Source: an uncultured Muribaculaceae bacterium
Lineage (GTDB): Bacteria; Bacteroidota; Bacteroidia; Bacteroidales; Muribaculaceae
Reading direction: 5' to 3'
NCBI GenBank assembly: GCA_910588035.1
Contig: CAJUPY010000001.1
Span: forward strand, 249,188 to 313,187
DNA: 64,000 nucleotides
The notes beneath the pieces are model-generated. The model saw nothing but the letters and a program-made list of their open reading frames with translations. It was not told the DNA's origin and ran no database searches. A program made the translations under genes and the position numbers. Shown here piece by piece: positions 52,180 through 60,344 of the stretch (positions are counted from its first letter, which is position 1; the number at the start of each line of letters is the position of its first letter).

Positions 52180-54117
52180 ATGATTACAATTACATTTCCA
52201 AACAACGACACAAAACAGTTCGAGGCAGGTGTAACGCCACTTCAGATTGCCGAAAGCATCAGCCCTCGTCTCGCTCAAGATGTTCTCGCAGCTTCTGTAA
52301 ACGATGAAGAATGGGATCTTACCCGACCCATCGACAGCGACGCCTCGATCAAACTTTTCAAATGGGACGATCCCGAAGGCAAGCACGCTTTCTGGCACAG
52401 TTCCGCACACCTTTTGGCCGAAGCCCTTCAGGAACTGTATCCCGGAGTTAAATTTGGCATCGGCCCGGCCATTGAAAACGGTTTCTACTACGACATCGAC
52501 CCGGGTGAAAACACCATAACAGCGGCCGACTTCCCCAAGATTGAGAAAAAAATGCTCGAACTTGCACAACGCAAGGAAGAGATAAAACGCGCCGACATCA
52601 GCAAAGAAGATGCCTTGAAGATGTTCGGTGAACGTGGCGAAGTCTACAAATGTGAGCTGATAAGCGAATTAGAAGATGGCCACATAACCACCTACACCCA
52701 AGGAGCATTCACCGATCTATGCCGCGGTCCGCATATCCCGACAACATCACCGATAAAAGCCGTGAAGATCACCTCACTTGCAGGCGCATATTGGCGCGGT
52801 GACGAGAAACGGAATCAGCTGGTTCGCGTCTACGGCATCACATTTCCCAAGAAAAAGATGCTTGACGAATATCTCGTTCTTCTTGAAGAAGCGAAGAAAC
52901 GCGATCACCGCAAGCTTGGCAAAGAAATGGAACTCTTCGCATTCTCGGCAAACGTAGGTGCCGGTCTTCCACTCTGGCTGCCCAAAGGTGCCGCGCTGCG
53001 CGACCGCCTCGAGCAGTTCCTTAGAAAGATTCAGAAAAAATATGGCTACAAACAGGTCATCACGCCCCACATCGGCAACAAGATGCTTTATGTGACCTCA
53101 GGCCACTATGCAAAATATGGCAAAGATTCGTTCCAGCCTATCCACACCCCCGAAGAAGGTGAGGAATATCTGCTCAAACCGATGAACTGCCCCCACCATT
53201 GTGAAATTTTCAAAACTTCTCCCCGCTCCTACCGTGATCTGCCATTGAGACTCGCCGAATTCGGTACGGTTTACCGCTATGAGCAGAGCGGTGAGCTTCA
53301 CGGTCTGACCCGCGTCAGAGGCTTCACGCAAGATGACGCACACATTTTCTGCGCCCCCGACCAAATTAAAGATGAGTTCCTCAAAGTAATGGATATTATA
53401 TTCTATATATTCAAGGCACTCAAATTTGAAAATTTCGAGGCACAGATTTCGCTCCGTGATCCGAAGAACAAAGAAAAATATATCGGAAGCGATGAAAACT
53501 GGCATCTTGCCGAACAGGCTATCATCGAAGCTTGCGAGGAAAAAGGGCTGAATGCACGCAAGGAACTTGGCGAGGCCGCATTCTATGGACCTAAGCTCGA
53601 CTTTATGGTAAAAGACGCAATCGGCCGCCGCTGGCAGCTCGGCACAATTCAGGTTGACTACAATCTACCCGAGAGATTCCAACTCGAATATACCGGTGCC
53701 GACAACCAGAAGCACCGCCCGGTGATGATTCACCGCGCACCGTTTGGATCTATGGAACGTTTCGTCGCCGTTCTTCTCGAACATACCGCCGGACGCTTCC
53801 CCCTGTGGCTCGCGCCTGAGCAGGCTGTCATTCTCCCCATCAGCGAAAAATTCAACGACTATGCCTACAAGGTGAAACAAATGCTTGAAGAGCAGGACAT
53901 CAGGGTTGAAGTTGACGACAGAAATGAGAAAATTGGCAAGAAAATCAGAGATAATGAGTTGAAGAGAATACCCTATATGCTCATTGTTGGTGAAAAAGAA
54001 GCACAAAACGACGAAATTTCTGTAAGAAAACAGGGCGAAGGTGACAAGGGTTCGATGAAAATTACTACCTTTGCACAAAAATTGGACGAAGAAGTCCGCC
54101 AAATGACTAATAATTAA
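52180..54117 (+). CDS. thrS: Threonyl-tRNA synthetase
   Basis: 645 residues. TGS domain (about 1-60), editing domain with HSSAHLLAEAL (HxxxH) and the SAD region ending FTDLCRGPHIPTT, then the class II catalytic core with zinc ligands in MNCPHHCEIF, TVYRYEQSGELHGLTRVRGFTQDDAH and the motif 3 MIHRAPFGSMERF. The C-terminal anticodon domain follows (about 545-645). It charges tRNA-Thr. Its place before infC-rpmI-rplT is a conserved bacterial arrangement. Confidence 0.97.
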   Translation: MITITFPNNDTKQFEAGVTPLQIAESISPRLAQDVLAASVNDEEWDLTRPIDSDASIKLFKWDDPEGKHAFWHSSAHLLAEALQELYPGVKFGIGPAIENGFYYDIDPGENTITAADFPKIEKKMLELAQRKEEIKRADISKEDALKMFGERGEVYKCELISELEDGHITTYTQGAFTDLCRGPHIPTTSPIKAVKITSLAGAYWRGDEKRNQLVRVYGITFPKKKMLDEYLVLLEEAKKRDHRKLGKEMELFAFSANVGAGLPLWLPKGAALRDRLEQFLRKIQKKYGYKQVITPHIGNKMLYVTSGHYAKYGKDSFQPIHTPEEGEEYLLKPMNCPHHCEIFKTSPRSYRDLPLRLAEFGTVYRYEQSGELHGLTRVRGFTQDDAHIFCAPDQIKDEFLKVMDIIFYIFKALKFENFEAQISLRDPKNKEKYIGSDENWHLAEQAIIEACEEKGLNARKELGEAAFYGPKLDFMVKDAIGRRWQLGTIQVDYNLPERFQLEYTGADNQKHRPVMIHRAPFGSMERFVAVLLEHTAGRFPLWLAPEQAVILPISEKFNDYAYKVKQMLEEQDIRVEVDDRNEKIGKKIRDNELKRIPYMLIVGEKEAQNDEISVRKQGEGDKGSMKITTFAQKLDEEVRQMTNN

Positions 54118-54127
54118 CACCCACTGA

Positions 54128-54733
54128 ATGGAGAAAAAACCCATGCACCAAGGGCCTCAACAGCCCCAACGCCCCGCAGGGGCATCGCAACAACAGCGTC
54201 GTGCAAACCCCGACCGACGAAATGAACGTGACGCTTACGTCATCAACGAACGCATTCGTGCTCGTGAAGTCCGTCTGGTTGGCGATAATGTCGAAAATGG
54301 AATCTACACCATTCAGCAGGCTCTTCACATGGCTGACGAACTCGGCCTCGATCTGATCGAGATCTCGCCCAACGCAGCACCGCCGGTTTGTAAAATTCTT
54401 GACTACCAGAAATTTCTGTATCAGCAGAAAAAACGTCAGAAAGAGCAAAAGGCCAAATCGACAAAAGTCGTTGTCAAAGAGATCAGATTCGGGCCTCAGA
54501 CCGATGACCATGACTACAACTTCAAGCTGAAGCATGCGATCAGTTTCCTTCAGGAAGGGTCAAAAGTCAAGGCATACGTCTTCTTTAAAGGACGTTCCAT
54601 TCTCTTCAAAGAGCAAGGCGAAGTTCTTTTGCTTCGCTTCGCAAATGACCTTGAAGAATATGGCAAGGTAGAGCAGATGCCGCTGCTTGAAGGAAAGAGA
54701 ATGATCATCATGATCTCTCCAAAAAAGAAATAA
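54128..54733 (+). CDS. infC: Translation initiation factor IF-3
   Basis: 201 residues. A basic Gln/Pro-rich N-terminal extension (about 1-35) precedes the N domain (VINERIRAREVRLVGDN, IYTIQQALHMADELGLDLIEISPNAAPPVCKILDYQKFLYQ) and the C domain (VKEIRFGPQTDDHDYNFKLKHAISFL). IF-3 prevents early subunit joining and checks the initiator codon. The start is a plain ATG here, not the rare AUU of enterobacteria, so that autoregulation is not expected. It lies 10 bases after thrS. Confidence 0.96.
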   Translation: MEKKPMHQGPQQPQRPAGASQQQRRANPDRRNERDAYVINERIRAREVRLVGDNVENGIYTIQQALHMADELGLDLIEISPNAAPPVCKILDYQKFLYQQKKRQKEQKAKSTKVVVKEIRFGPQTDDHDYNFKLKHAISFLQEGSKVKAYVFFKGRSILFKEQGEVLLLRFANDLEEYGKVEQMPLLEGKRMIIMISPKKK

Positions 54734-54746
54734 ACTGATATCTACC

Positions 54747-54760
54747 GGTCACGCGTGACC
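54747..54760. other. 14-base perfect palindrome in the infC-rpmI gap
   Basis: GGTCACGCGTGACC lies in the 70-base gap between infC and rpmI. It could be a small hairpin in the mRNA, for example a binding or processing site for ribosomal-protein autocontrol, or a protein site. It has no T run, so it is not a terminator. Confidence 0.4.
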
Positions 54761-54803
54761 TCAACGATACATAACTCGAATTAATAATTTTAAAGTAACA
54801 AAA

Positions 54804-55001
54804 ATGCCAAAGATTAAAACTAACTCCGGTGCCAAAAAGAGGTTCGCCCTTACCGGATCAGGAAAAATCAAAAGAAAACATGCTTTCAAAAGTCACATTC
54901 TGACCAAGAAAACTAAAAAGCAGAAAAGAAACCTCACCCACTTCTCGCTCGTTTCGAAAGTTGACGAAGGCAACGTAAAGGCATTACTTGCCCTCAAATA
55001 A
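54804..55001 (+). CDS. rpmI: Ribosomal protein bL35
   Basis: 65 residues, very basic, beginning MPKIKTNSGAKKRFALTGSGKIKRKHAFKSH and ending ALLALK, a full-length bL35. It sits between infC and rplT in the standard order. Confidence 0.97.
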   Translation: MPKIKTNSGAKKRFALTGSGKIKRKHAFKSHILTKKTKKQKRNLTHFSLVSKVDEGNVKALLALK

Positions 55002-55132
55002 GAGACAACAAAACTTCTCTTGTTTTACGATTCAGGTTTCACCAAACTTAATTCGTGATTTTATAACATTTTATTAACCGAATGAACAGCCACAAAGAGC
55101 AATAGCCGCTGTCATTCAAAAACTGAAACAAA

Positions 55133-55483
55133 ATGCCAAGATCAGTAAACCACGTAGCTTCAAGAGCTCGCAGAAAGAAAATTTTAAAACTCACAAGAGG
55201 TTATTTCGGCTGCCGCCGCAATGTCTGGACCGTCGCTAAAAACACATGGGAGAAAGGTCTCACCTATGCCTACCGTGACCGCAAAGATAAAAAGCGTAAC
55301 TTCCGTGCCCTCTGGATTCAGCGCATCAATGCCGCTGCCCGCCTTGAAGATCTTTCTTACTCGAAGCTGATGGGTCTCATTCACAAAGCAGGCATCGAGA
55401 TCAACCGCAAGGTGCTCGCCGACCTCGCCCTCAACAATCCCGCTGCTTTCAAAGCAGTTGTCGAGAAGGTCAAGAACGCATAA
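55133..55483 (+). CDS. rplT: Ribosomal protein bL20
   Basis: 116 residues with the typical start MPRSVNHVASRARRKKILKLTRGYFGCRRN and the helical C-terminal half (WIQRINAAARLEDLSYSKLMGLIHKAGIEINRKVLADLA). bL20 binds 23S rRNA early in 50S assembly and often represses its own operon. The 131-base gap from rpmI could hold such a control structure but I see no defined motif. Confidence 0.97.
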   Translation: MPRSVNHVASRARRKKILKLTRGYFGCRRNVWTVAKNTWEKGLTYAYRDRKDKKRNFRALWIQRINAAARLEDLSYSKLMGLIHKAGIEINRKVLADLALNNPAAFKAVVEKVKNA

Positions 55484-55506
55484 AACTCTTAAACGACTCA
55501 AACCGG

Positions 55507-55542
55507 GAGCGGATTGCCTTATAGGTTTTCCGCTCTTGTTTT
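55507..55542 (+). terminator. Terminator after rplT
   Basis: GAGCGGA (55507-55513) pairs with TCCGCTC (55529-55535), followed by TTGTTTT. It lies 24 bases after the rplT stop and separates the ribosomal cluster from the amidase gene. Confidence 0.75.
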
Positions 55543-55565
55543 AAAGATACTGAAATAATGCCATT

Positions 55566-56459
55566 ATGACAACTGATAACATACTCCGCATTGGCCTTGT
55601 TCAACAACGGAATACGGCCGACATCACTGACAACAGGCGAAGGCTCGCAGAAAGAATCAAGGCTTTGGCCGAAAACGGAGCCGAACTTATCATGAACCAG
55701 GAACTGCATGACTCTCTATATTTCTGTCAGACTGAAAATGTCGATCTCTGTTCACTCGCAGTCGGAATTCCATCTGAGGCAACCCGTCTCTATTCGGCTC
55801 TCGCACGTGAACTGTCGGTAGTCATTGTGACATCTATGTTTGAAAGGCGTGCTCCCGGTTTATATCACAACACGGCAGTTGTGTTTGAACGCGACGGTTC
55901 GATTGCCGGACAATATCGCAAAATGCACATTCCTGATGATCCGGCCTATTACGAGAAATTTTATTTTACCCCCGGCGATCTCGGCTTCGAGCCTATCGAC
56001 ACATCCGTGGGGCGTCTCGGTGTTCTTGTATGCTGGGACCAGTGGTATCCCGAAGCCGCACGTCTGATGGCCCTGAAAGGAGCTGAGATTCTGATTTACC
56101 CGACTGCGATAGGTTGGGAAAGCAGTGATACAGCCGAAGAAAAAGCACGTCAGCTCGACGCATGGATAACCGTTCAGCGCGGACACGCTGTCGCGAACGG
56201 TCTTCCTGTAGTGACAGTAAACCGTGTAGGACTCGAGGAAGATCCTTCGGGACAAACCAACGGCATCACTTTCTGGGGAAACAGTTTCGTTGCCGGGCCA
56301 CAAGGTGAGATCCTTTTCCGCGCATCTGCCGACAAAGAAACAGTGACGATTGTAGACATAGACCGCAACCGCACGGAGAACGTCAGACGTTGGTGGCCTT
56401 TTTTACGGGATAGACGCATCGACGCATATCACGGCCTTACCAAACGTTTCATCGATTAA
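55566..56459 (+). CDS. aguB: N-carbamoylputrescine amidase (nitrilase family)
   Basis: 297 residues. The nitrilase triad is E46 (MNQELHDS), K119 (YRKMHIPDDP) and C156 (LVCWDQWYPEAARL). The motif CWDQWYPE and the HIPDDPAYYEKFYFTPGD segment are typical of N-carbamoylputrescine amidases. These convert N-carbamoylputrescine to putrescine, carbon dioxide and ammonia in the agmatine route of polyamine synthesis. The usual partner, agmatine deiminase, is not in the window. It is followed 13 bases later by engB. Confidence 0.9.
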   Translation: MTTDNILRIGLVQQRNTADITDNRRRLAERIKALAENGAELIMNQELHDSLYFCQTENVDLCSLAVGIPSEATRLYSALARELSVVIVTSMFERRAPGLYHNTAVVFERDGSIAGQYRKMHIPDDPAYYEKFYFTPGDLGFEPIDTSVGRLGVLVCWDQWYPEAARLMALKGAEILIYPTAIGWESSDTAEEKARQLDAWITVQRGHAVANGLPVVTVNRVGLEEDPSGQTNGITFWGNSFVAGPQGEILFRASADKETVTIVDIDRNRTENVRRWWPFLRDRRIDAYHGLTKRFID

Positions 56460-56472
56460 CACTCGAAAAAAC

Positions 56473-57078
56473 ATGGAAATAGATAACTCACGTTTCGTCA
56501 TCAGCAATACCGATGTCTCAAAGTGTCCCGATGACAACCGACACGAATATGCGTTCATAGGCCGCAGTAACGTCGGGAAATCATCATTGATCAACATGCT
56601 CACCGGGCGAAAGGATCTTGCGAAGACATCATCCACACCCGGCAAAACGCTCCTTATAAACCATTTTCTGATCAACGACCAATGGTATATCGTCGACTTG
56701 CCCGGATATGGATATGCACGTCGAGACAAAGCCGGACGGGCCGAGATTGACCGCATCATAAAAAGCTACATCTTGAACCGCAGTCAGATGACAAACCTGT
56801 TTGTCCTGATCGATGTCCGTCACAAACCTCAGAGAAACGACCTTGAATTCATGGAATGGCTTGGAGAGAACTGCGTTCCGTTCAGCATCGTCTTCACAAA
56901 ACTCGACAAATTGTCACCTTCAGCAGTGAAAAAATCGATAGAAAGCTATTGCAACGTATTGAAAGAGCAGTGGGACGAATTGCCGCCTATTTTCAAGACA
57001 TCGAGCGAAGACCGACGCGGGCGCAAAGAGATTCTCGACTACATTGAAGAGTTGAACCGGCTGCCTGTCTGTGATTGA
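56473..57078 (+). CDS. engB: Ribosome biogenesis GTPase EngB/YsxC
   Basis: 201 residues. G1 GRSNVGKSS (30-38), switch region TSSTPGKT, G3 DLPGYGYA and G4 TKLDK are present. EngB helps late assembly of the 50S subunit. It is likely cotranscribed with the amidase gene and ends 6 bases before the convergent LacI gene, without an obvious terminator between them. Confidence 0.95.
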   Translation: MEIDNSRFVISNTDVSKCPDDNRHEYAFIGRSNVGKSSLINMLTGRKDLAKTSSTPGKTLLINHFLINDQWYIVDLPGYGYARRDKAGRAEIDRIIKSYILNRSQMTNLFVLIDVRHKPQRNDLEFMEWLGENCVPFSIVFTKLDKLSPSAVKKSIESYCNVLKEQWDELPPIFKTSSEDRRGRKEILDYIEELNRLPVCD

Positions 57079-57084
57079 CAACGG

Positions 57085-58110
57085 TCACTCAACCGATGAT
57101 TTCTGAGTTGAATTGCGCTCGACAATCTTCGCGTCTATAATGATCGTGCGGTCGGGCGATTGAAAATCGTTGATTTTTTCAATCAGCAATTCAGAAGCTA
57201 TGCGGGCCATTTCACCGACCTGCTGCTCAGCAGCCGTGATCTGTGGATAGACAAGAGTTGAAAGCAATGTTCCCGACATTGTCGCGATCGCGACATCGTC
57301 GGGAATAACTATGTTATGCTCCTGCAAACAGCGTTTGGCACCGAGAGCCTGTGTCTCTGTAAAACAGAACACACCGTCGAAATTGATGCCACGGAGAAGG
57401 AAATTCTCGATTGCGCGTGCTCCGTCTTCGACATCGACTCCCGAAGAAATAACCAACTCAGGATCATAATCTATTTTGAATTTAGCTATAGCCTCACGAT
57501 ATCCTTTGCAGCGCAAGACAGCGTTCTGGATATGATCAGGACCGGCGAGGTGAACTATGCGTCTGCACCCTTTCCTTATCATGTGTTCGACAACAAAAAA
57601 CGACTTGATGTGATCGTTGCTTGTCACGCAAGGCACCGATATTCCCTCAGAAATGACACGGTCAAAGAAAACGAGTGGAATGCGTCTGCGGAGCAGACTG
57701 CGGTAAGTCTCGAGATTGGCAGTGTTGTGACATGAACTGACCATTATGCCGTCGACACGTCCGTTAGCAAAAATCTCAAGATTAGATTTCTCGACTTCCG
57801 GATCTTCGTTAGAAAAAGCAATGTTGACTCCATATCCTTTTTCGTTCATGAGTTTCTGAACTTCAGAAATATAACTCATTGAAAATGGTGTGGTGATCTC
57901 AGGAACGAGAATACCTATCACATGGTTGCTTTTCGCCCTCAGATTGACTGCGGCTTCGTTTCTGTGATAGCCCATCTGACGAGCCGTCTCAACTATTTTC
58001 TGCAATGTCTCTTTCCCCACGTTTGATGTATCACCGTGGAGAGCACGCGAAACCGTCGACTTCGATATGCCTAAGGCGGCCGCAATGTCTTTTATAGTAA
58101 CATATCTCAT
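57085..58110 (-). CDS. LacI-family transcriptional regulator
   Basis: 341 residues from the ATG at 58110 (a TTG at 58116 is in frame). The N-terminal helix-turn-helix and hinge (TIKDIAAALGISKSTVSRALHGDTSNVGKETLQKIVETARQMGYHRNEAAVNLR) precede a periplasmic-binding-protein-like effector domain (IGILVPEITTPFSMSYISEVQKLMN...). The presumed role is sugar-dependent control of the divergent dehydrogenase-kinase-phosphatase genes. Three operator-like repeats lie 130-175 bases upstream of its start, near neither promoter core. Confidence 0.92.
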   Translation of the reverse strand: MRYVTIKDIAAALGISKSTVSRALHGDTSNVGKETLQKIVETARQMGYHRNEAAVNLRAKSNHVIGILVPEITTPFSMSYISEVQKLMNEKGYGVNIAFSNEDPEVEKSNLEIFANGRVDGIMVSSCHNTANLETYRSLLRRRIPLVFFDRVISEGISVPCVTSNDHIKSFFVVEHMIRKGCRRIVHLAGPDHIQNAVLRCKGYREAIAKFKIDYDPELVISSGVDVEDGARAIENFLLRGINFDGVFCFTETQALGAKRCLQEHNIVIPDDVAIATMSGTLLSTLVYPQITAAEQQVGEMARIASELLIEKINDFQSPDRTIIIDAKIVERNSTQKSSVE

Positions 58111-58155
58111 CTTCAATGTGGATATATAGAGTTATATACCTGACTAAATGCAATA

Positions 58156-58187
58156 CAAATATAGCAATTCTTTACTTTCAAAACAAC
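58156..58187 (-). promoter_or_regulatory. Promoter of the LacI gene
   Basis: Minus-strand GTTG (58184-58187), 20 bases, TATATTTG (58156-58163). The leader to the ATG at 58110 is about 40 bases. Confidence 0.7.
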
Positions 58188-58240
58188 TTTACGTCGGCTT
58201 AAATGCGTTTTCAGTTAAATTTTCAATCATTTTATTTTTT

Positions 58241-58284
58241 GGGAACGGTTGCGAAAAATGGGAACGGTTGCGGGAACGGTTGCG
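58241..58284 (+). promoter_or_regulatory. Three copies of a LacI-type operator
   Basis: GGGAACGGTTGCG occurs three times: 58241-58253, 58260-58272 and 58272-58284 (the last two share one base), with start spacings of 19 and 12. Its core GGAAC-G-GTTGC is an imperfect palindrome around a central G, the half-site type of LacI-family proteins. The cluster lies about 45-90 bases upstream of the -7 element of the dehydrogenase operon. Confidence 0.75.
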
Positions 58285-58329
58285 TAAAATTTAATGGAAA
58301 AAGTATGTTCGAGACAGTTATTTTCTGTA

Positions 58330-58337
58330 TATATTTG
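58330..58337 (+). promoter_or_regulatory. -7 element of the dehydrogenase-kinase-phosphatase operon
   Basis: TATATTTG matches TAnnTTTG. The -33 position (58307-58310, GTTC, 19 bases upstream) is weak, as often for activator-dependent or strongly regulated promoters. The leader to the ATG at 58389 is about 45 bases. Confidence 0.6.
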
Positions 58338-58388
58338 TAACAAATAACTAACCGATAATCAACCAGAACTCTATCCCTTAGCAATACA

Positions 58389-59435
58389 ATGGAAGATAAA
58401 ATGAAAGTTGCCGTCATGCTTGGCATCGGCAAAATGGGATTTGAAGAACGTCCCGTCCCCACCCCTAAAGACAATGAAGCTCTTGTCAAACTCGAATATG
58501 TAGGAGTCTGTGGCTCTGACATTCATTATTATGAAAGCGGACGCATCAGCGACTTCATTGTAGAGCCTCCGTTTGTTCTCGGCCATGAGGCTGCCGGAAC
58601 TGTCGTTGCAGTCGGCAAAGATGTGAAAAACATTAAGCCGGGCGACCGTGTGGCGCTTGAGCCCGGAAAGACATGCGGCCACTGCGAATACTGCCGCGAA
58701 GGAAAATACAACCTTTGCCCCGATGTTATCTTCTTCGCCACACCGCCTGTCGACGGAGTCTTTCAGGAATATGTCGCACACGAAGCCGACCTGTGTTTTA
58801 AACTTCCCGATAATGTCTCAACTCTTGAAGGCGCACTTATCGAGCCTCTGTCAATCGGATTCCATGCCGCCAATCAGGGCGGTGCGCATGCCGGACAGAC
58901 TGCTGTCGTTTTCGGTTCGGGATGCATCGGTCTCGTATCCATGATGGCATTGAAAGCCGAAGGTGTAACCAAAGTGATTGTTGTTGACGTGTTGGACAAA
59001 CGTCTTGCAAAAGCAAAAGAACTCGGTGCAACAATAACGATCAACTCTGCAAAAGAGAATCTGATCGAACGTATAAACGAGATTACCTGTGGACGCGGTG
59101 TTGATCTCGTCATTGAAACTGCCGGAATGGAAATCACGACACGCCAGGCAATTGAGATCGCACGCAAAGGCTCTACCATAGTCTTGGTCGGTTATTCAAA
59201 GACCGGAGAACTGACACTCCCGATAAGCCAGGTAATCGATAAGGAACTTACACTGACTTCTGTTTTCAGATATCGCCACATATACCCCATGGCCATTGAA
59301 GCCGTCGCCGCAGGTAATGTCAATCTTAAAGGAATCGCGACAAATTTCTTTGAACTTGACGACATTCAGAACGCAATGGACCAGAGCGTAAGCGACAAAG
59401 CCAACATTGTCAAATCGGTAGTTAAAATCTGTTGA
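58389..59435 (+). CDS. Zinc-dependent polyol dehydrogenase (sorbitol/xylitol dehydrogenase type)
   Basis: 348 residues. A medium-chain dehydrogenase with catalytic zinc ligands C41 (VGVCGSDIHYYESG) and H66-E67 (GHEAAG). Structural zinc cysteines C96, C99, C102 and C110 are present (CGHCEYCREGKYNLC). The coenzyme loop VFGSGCIGLVSMMAL is near 170, followed by IVVDVLDKRL, which ends with an aspartate suggesting NAD preference. YESGRI near 48 resembles sorbitol dehydrogenases. It would oxidise a sugar alcohol to a ketose such as fructose. It starts the operon facing the LacI gene. Confidence 0.88.
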   Translation: MEDKMKVAVMLGIGKMGFEERPVPTPKDNEALVKLEYVGVCGSDIHYYESGRISDFIVEPPFVLGHEAAGTVVAVGKDVKNIKPGDRVALEPGKTCGHCEYCREGKYNLCPDVIFFATPPVDGVFQEYVAHEADLCFKLPDNVSTLEGALIEPLSIGFHAANQGGAHAGQTAVVFGSGCIGLVSMMALKAEGVTKVIVVDVLDKRLAKAKELGATITINSAKENLIERINEITCGRGVDLVIETAGMEITTRQAIEIARKGSTIVLVGYSKTGELTLPISQVIDKELTLTSVFRYRHIYPMAIEAVAAGNVNLKGIATNFFELDDIQNAMDQSVSDKANIVKSVVKIC

Positions 59436-59442
59436 AAAGACG

Positions 59443-60306
59443 ATGAAAACGGTAGTTGGAATCGGAGAGGCTCTATGGGACTGTCTTCCCGATGGTCGTA
59501 AAATCGGTGGTGCGCCTGCCAATTTCGCTTTTCACGCATCACAGATGGGCTGTCGCGGCATTGCAGTCAGTGCTATAGGCAATGATGAACTTGGCGATGA
59601 GATTGTAGAGACATTCAAGGCCAACAATCTCGAACATCTTCTGCAACGTGTCGACAAACCGACCGGCACAGTAATCGTGACAGTTGACAACCGAGGCATT
59701 CCTTCCTACGAGATCAAACGTGATGTAGCGTGGGACAACATTTCGGCAAACGATGAATTTGACCAACTTGCAAAGATCACCGACTGTGTCTGTTTCGGCT
59801 CACTTGCACAACGCAACCAATCATCGCGCAAAGCAATCGAACGTTTTCTTTCCCTGATGCCTGAAAACTCTCTGAAAGTTTTTGACATCAATCTCCGGCA
59901 AGATTTCTTTTCAAAAGAAATTATCGAGACATCGCTCAATAAATGCAATATCCTCAAGATTAACGATGAGGAAATAAAGATCGTCAGTGAGATGTTCGGT
60001 CTGAAAGGCGACTTACCTGTAATTGCACGTCAATTGCTTGAGAAGTTCGGTTTAAAAGCCGTCATTCTGACATGGGGCGAGAACGGCAGTTTTGCCTTCA
60101 CGGCCGATGAAGTCTCTTATTGTGAGACGCCGAGAGTCAAAATCGCTGACACAGTCGGAGCCGGTGACTCTTTCACAGGCGCTTTCTGCGCATCGCTGCT
60201 AAACGGACTCGGCATCAAGGAGGCACATAAAAAAGCGGTTGACGTTTCAGCTTTTGTCTGTACTCAATCAGGTGCGATGCCGATCATTCCTGACAATTTG
60301 AAATAA
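59443..60306 (+). CDS. PfkB-family sugar kinase (fructokinase-like)
   Basis: 287 residues. The N-terminal GGAPANFAFHASQMG is the sugar-binding motif of fructokinase-type ribokinase-fold enzymes; DTVGAGDSFTGAF near 240 holds the catalytic aspartate and anion hole. With the preceding polyol dehydrogenase (7 bases away) the pair could turn sorbitol or mannitol into fructose 6-phosphate. Specificity between fructose and other hexoses is not visible in the sequence. It is cotranscribed with both neighbours. Confidence 0.87.
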   Translation: MKTVVGIGEALWDCLPDGRKIGGAPANFAFHASQMGCRGIAVSAIGNDELGDEIVETFKANNLEHLLQRVDKPTGTVIVTVDNRGIPSYEIKRDVAWDNISANDEFDQLAKITDCVCFGSLAQRNQSSRKAIERFLSLMPENSLKVFDINLRQDFFSKEIIETSLNKCNILKINDEEIKIVSEMFGLKGDLPVIARQLLEKFGLKAVILTWGENGSFAFTADEVSYCETPRVKIADTVGAGDSFTGAFCASLLNGLGIKEAHKKAVDVSAFVCTQSGAMPIIPDNLK

Positions 60307-60344
60307 CAGTTTCCACCGTCTGTCAAAAAGACAGATATCAAACA

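Noticed and set aside
58241..58284. CRISPR-like array
   Set aside because: Three 13-base repeats with 6-base and no spacers fit operator sites, not CRISPR repeats; no cas genes are present.
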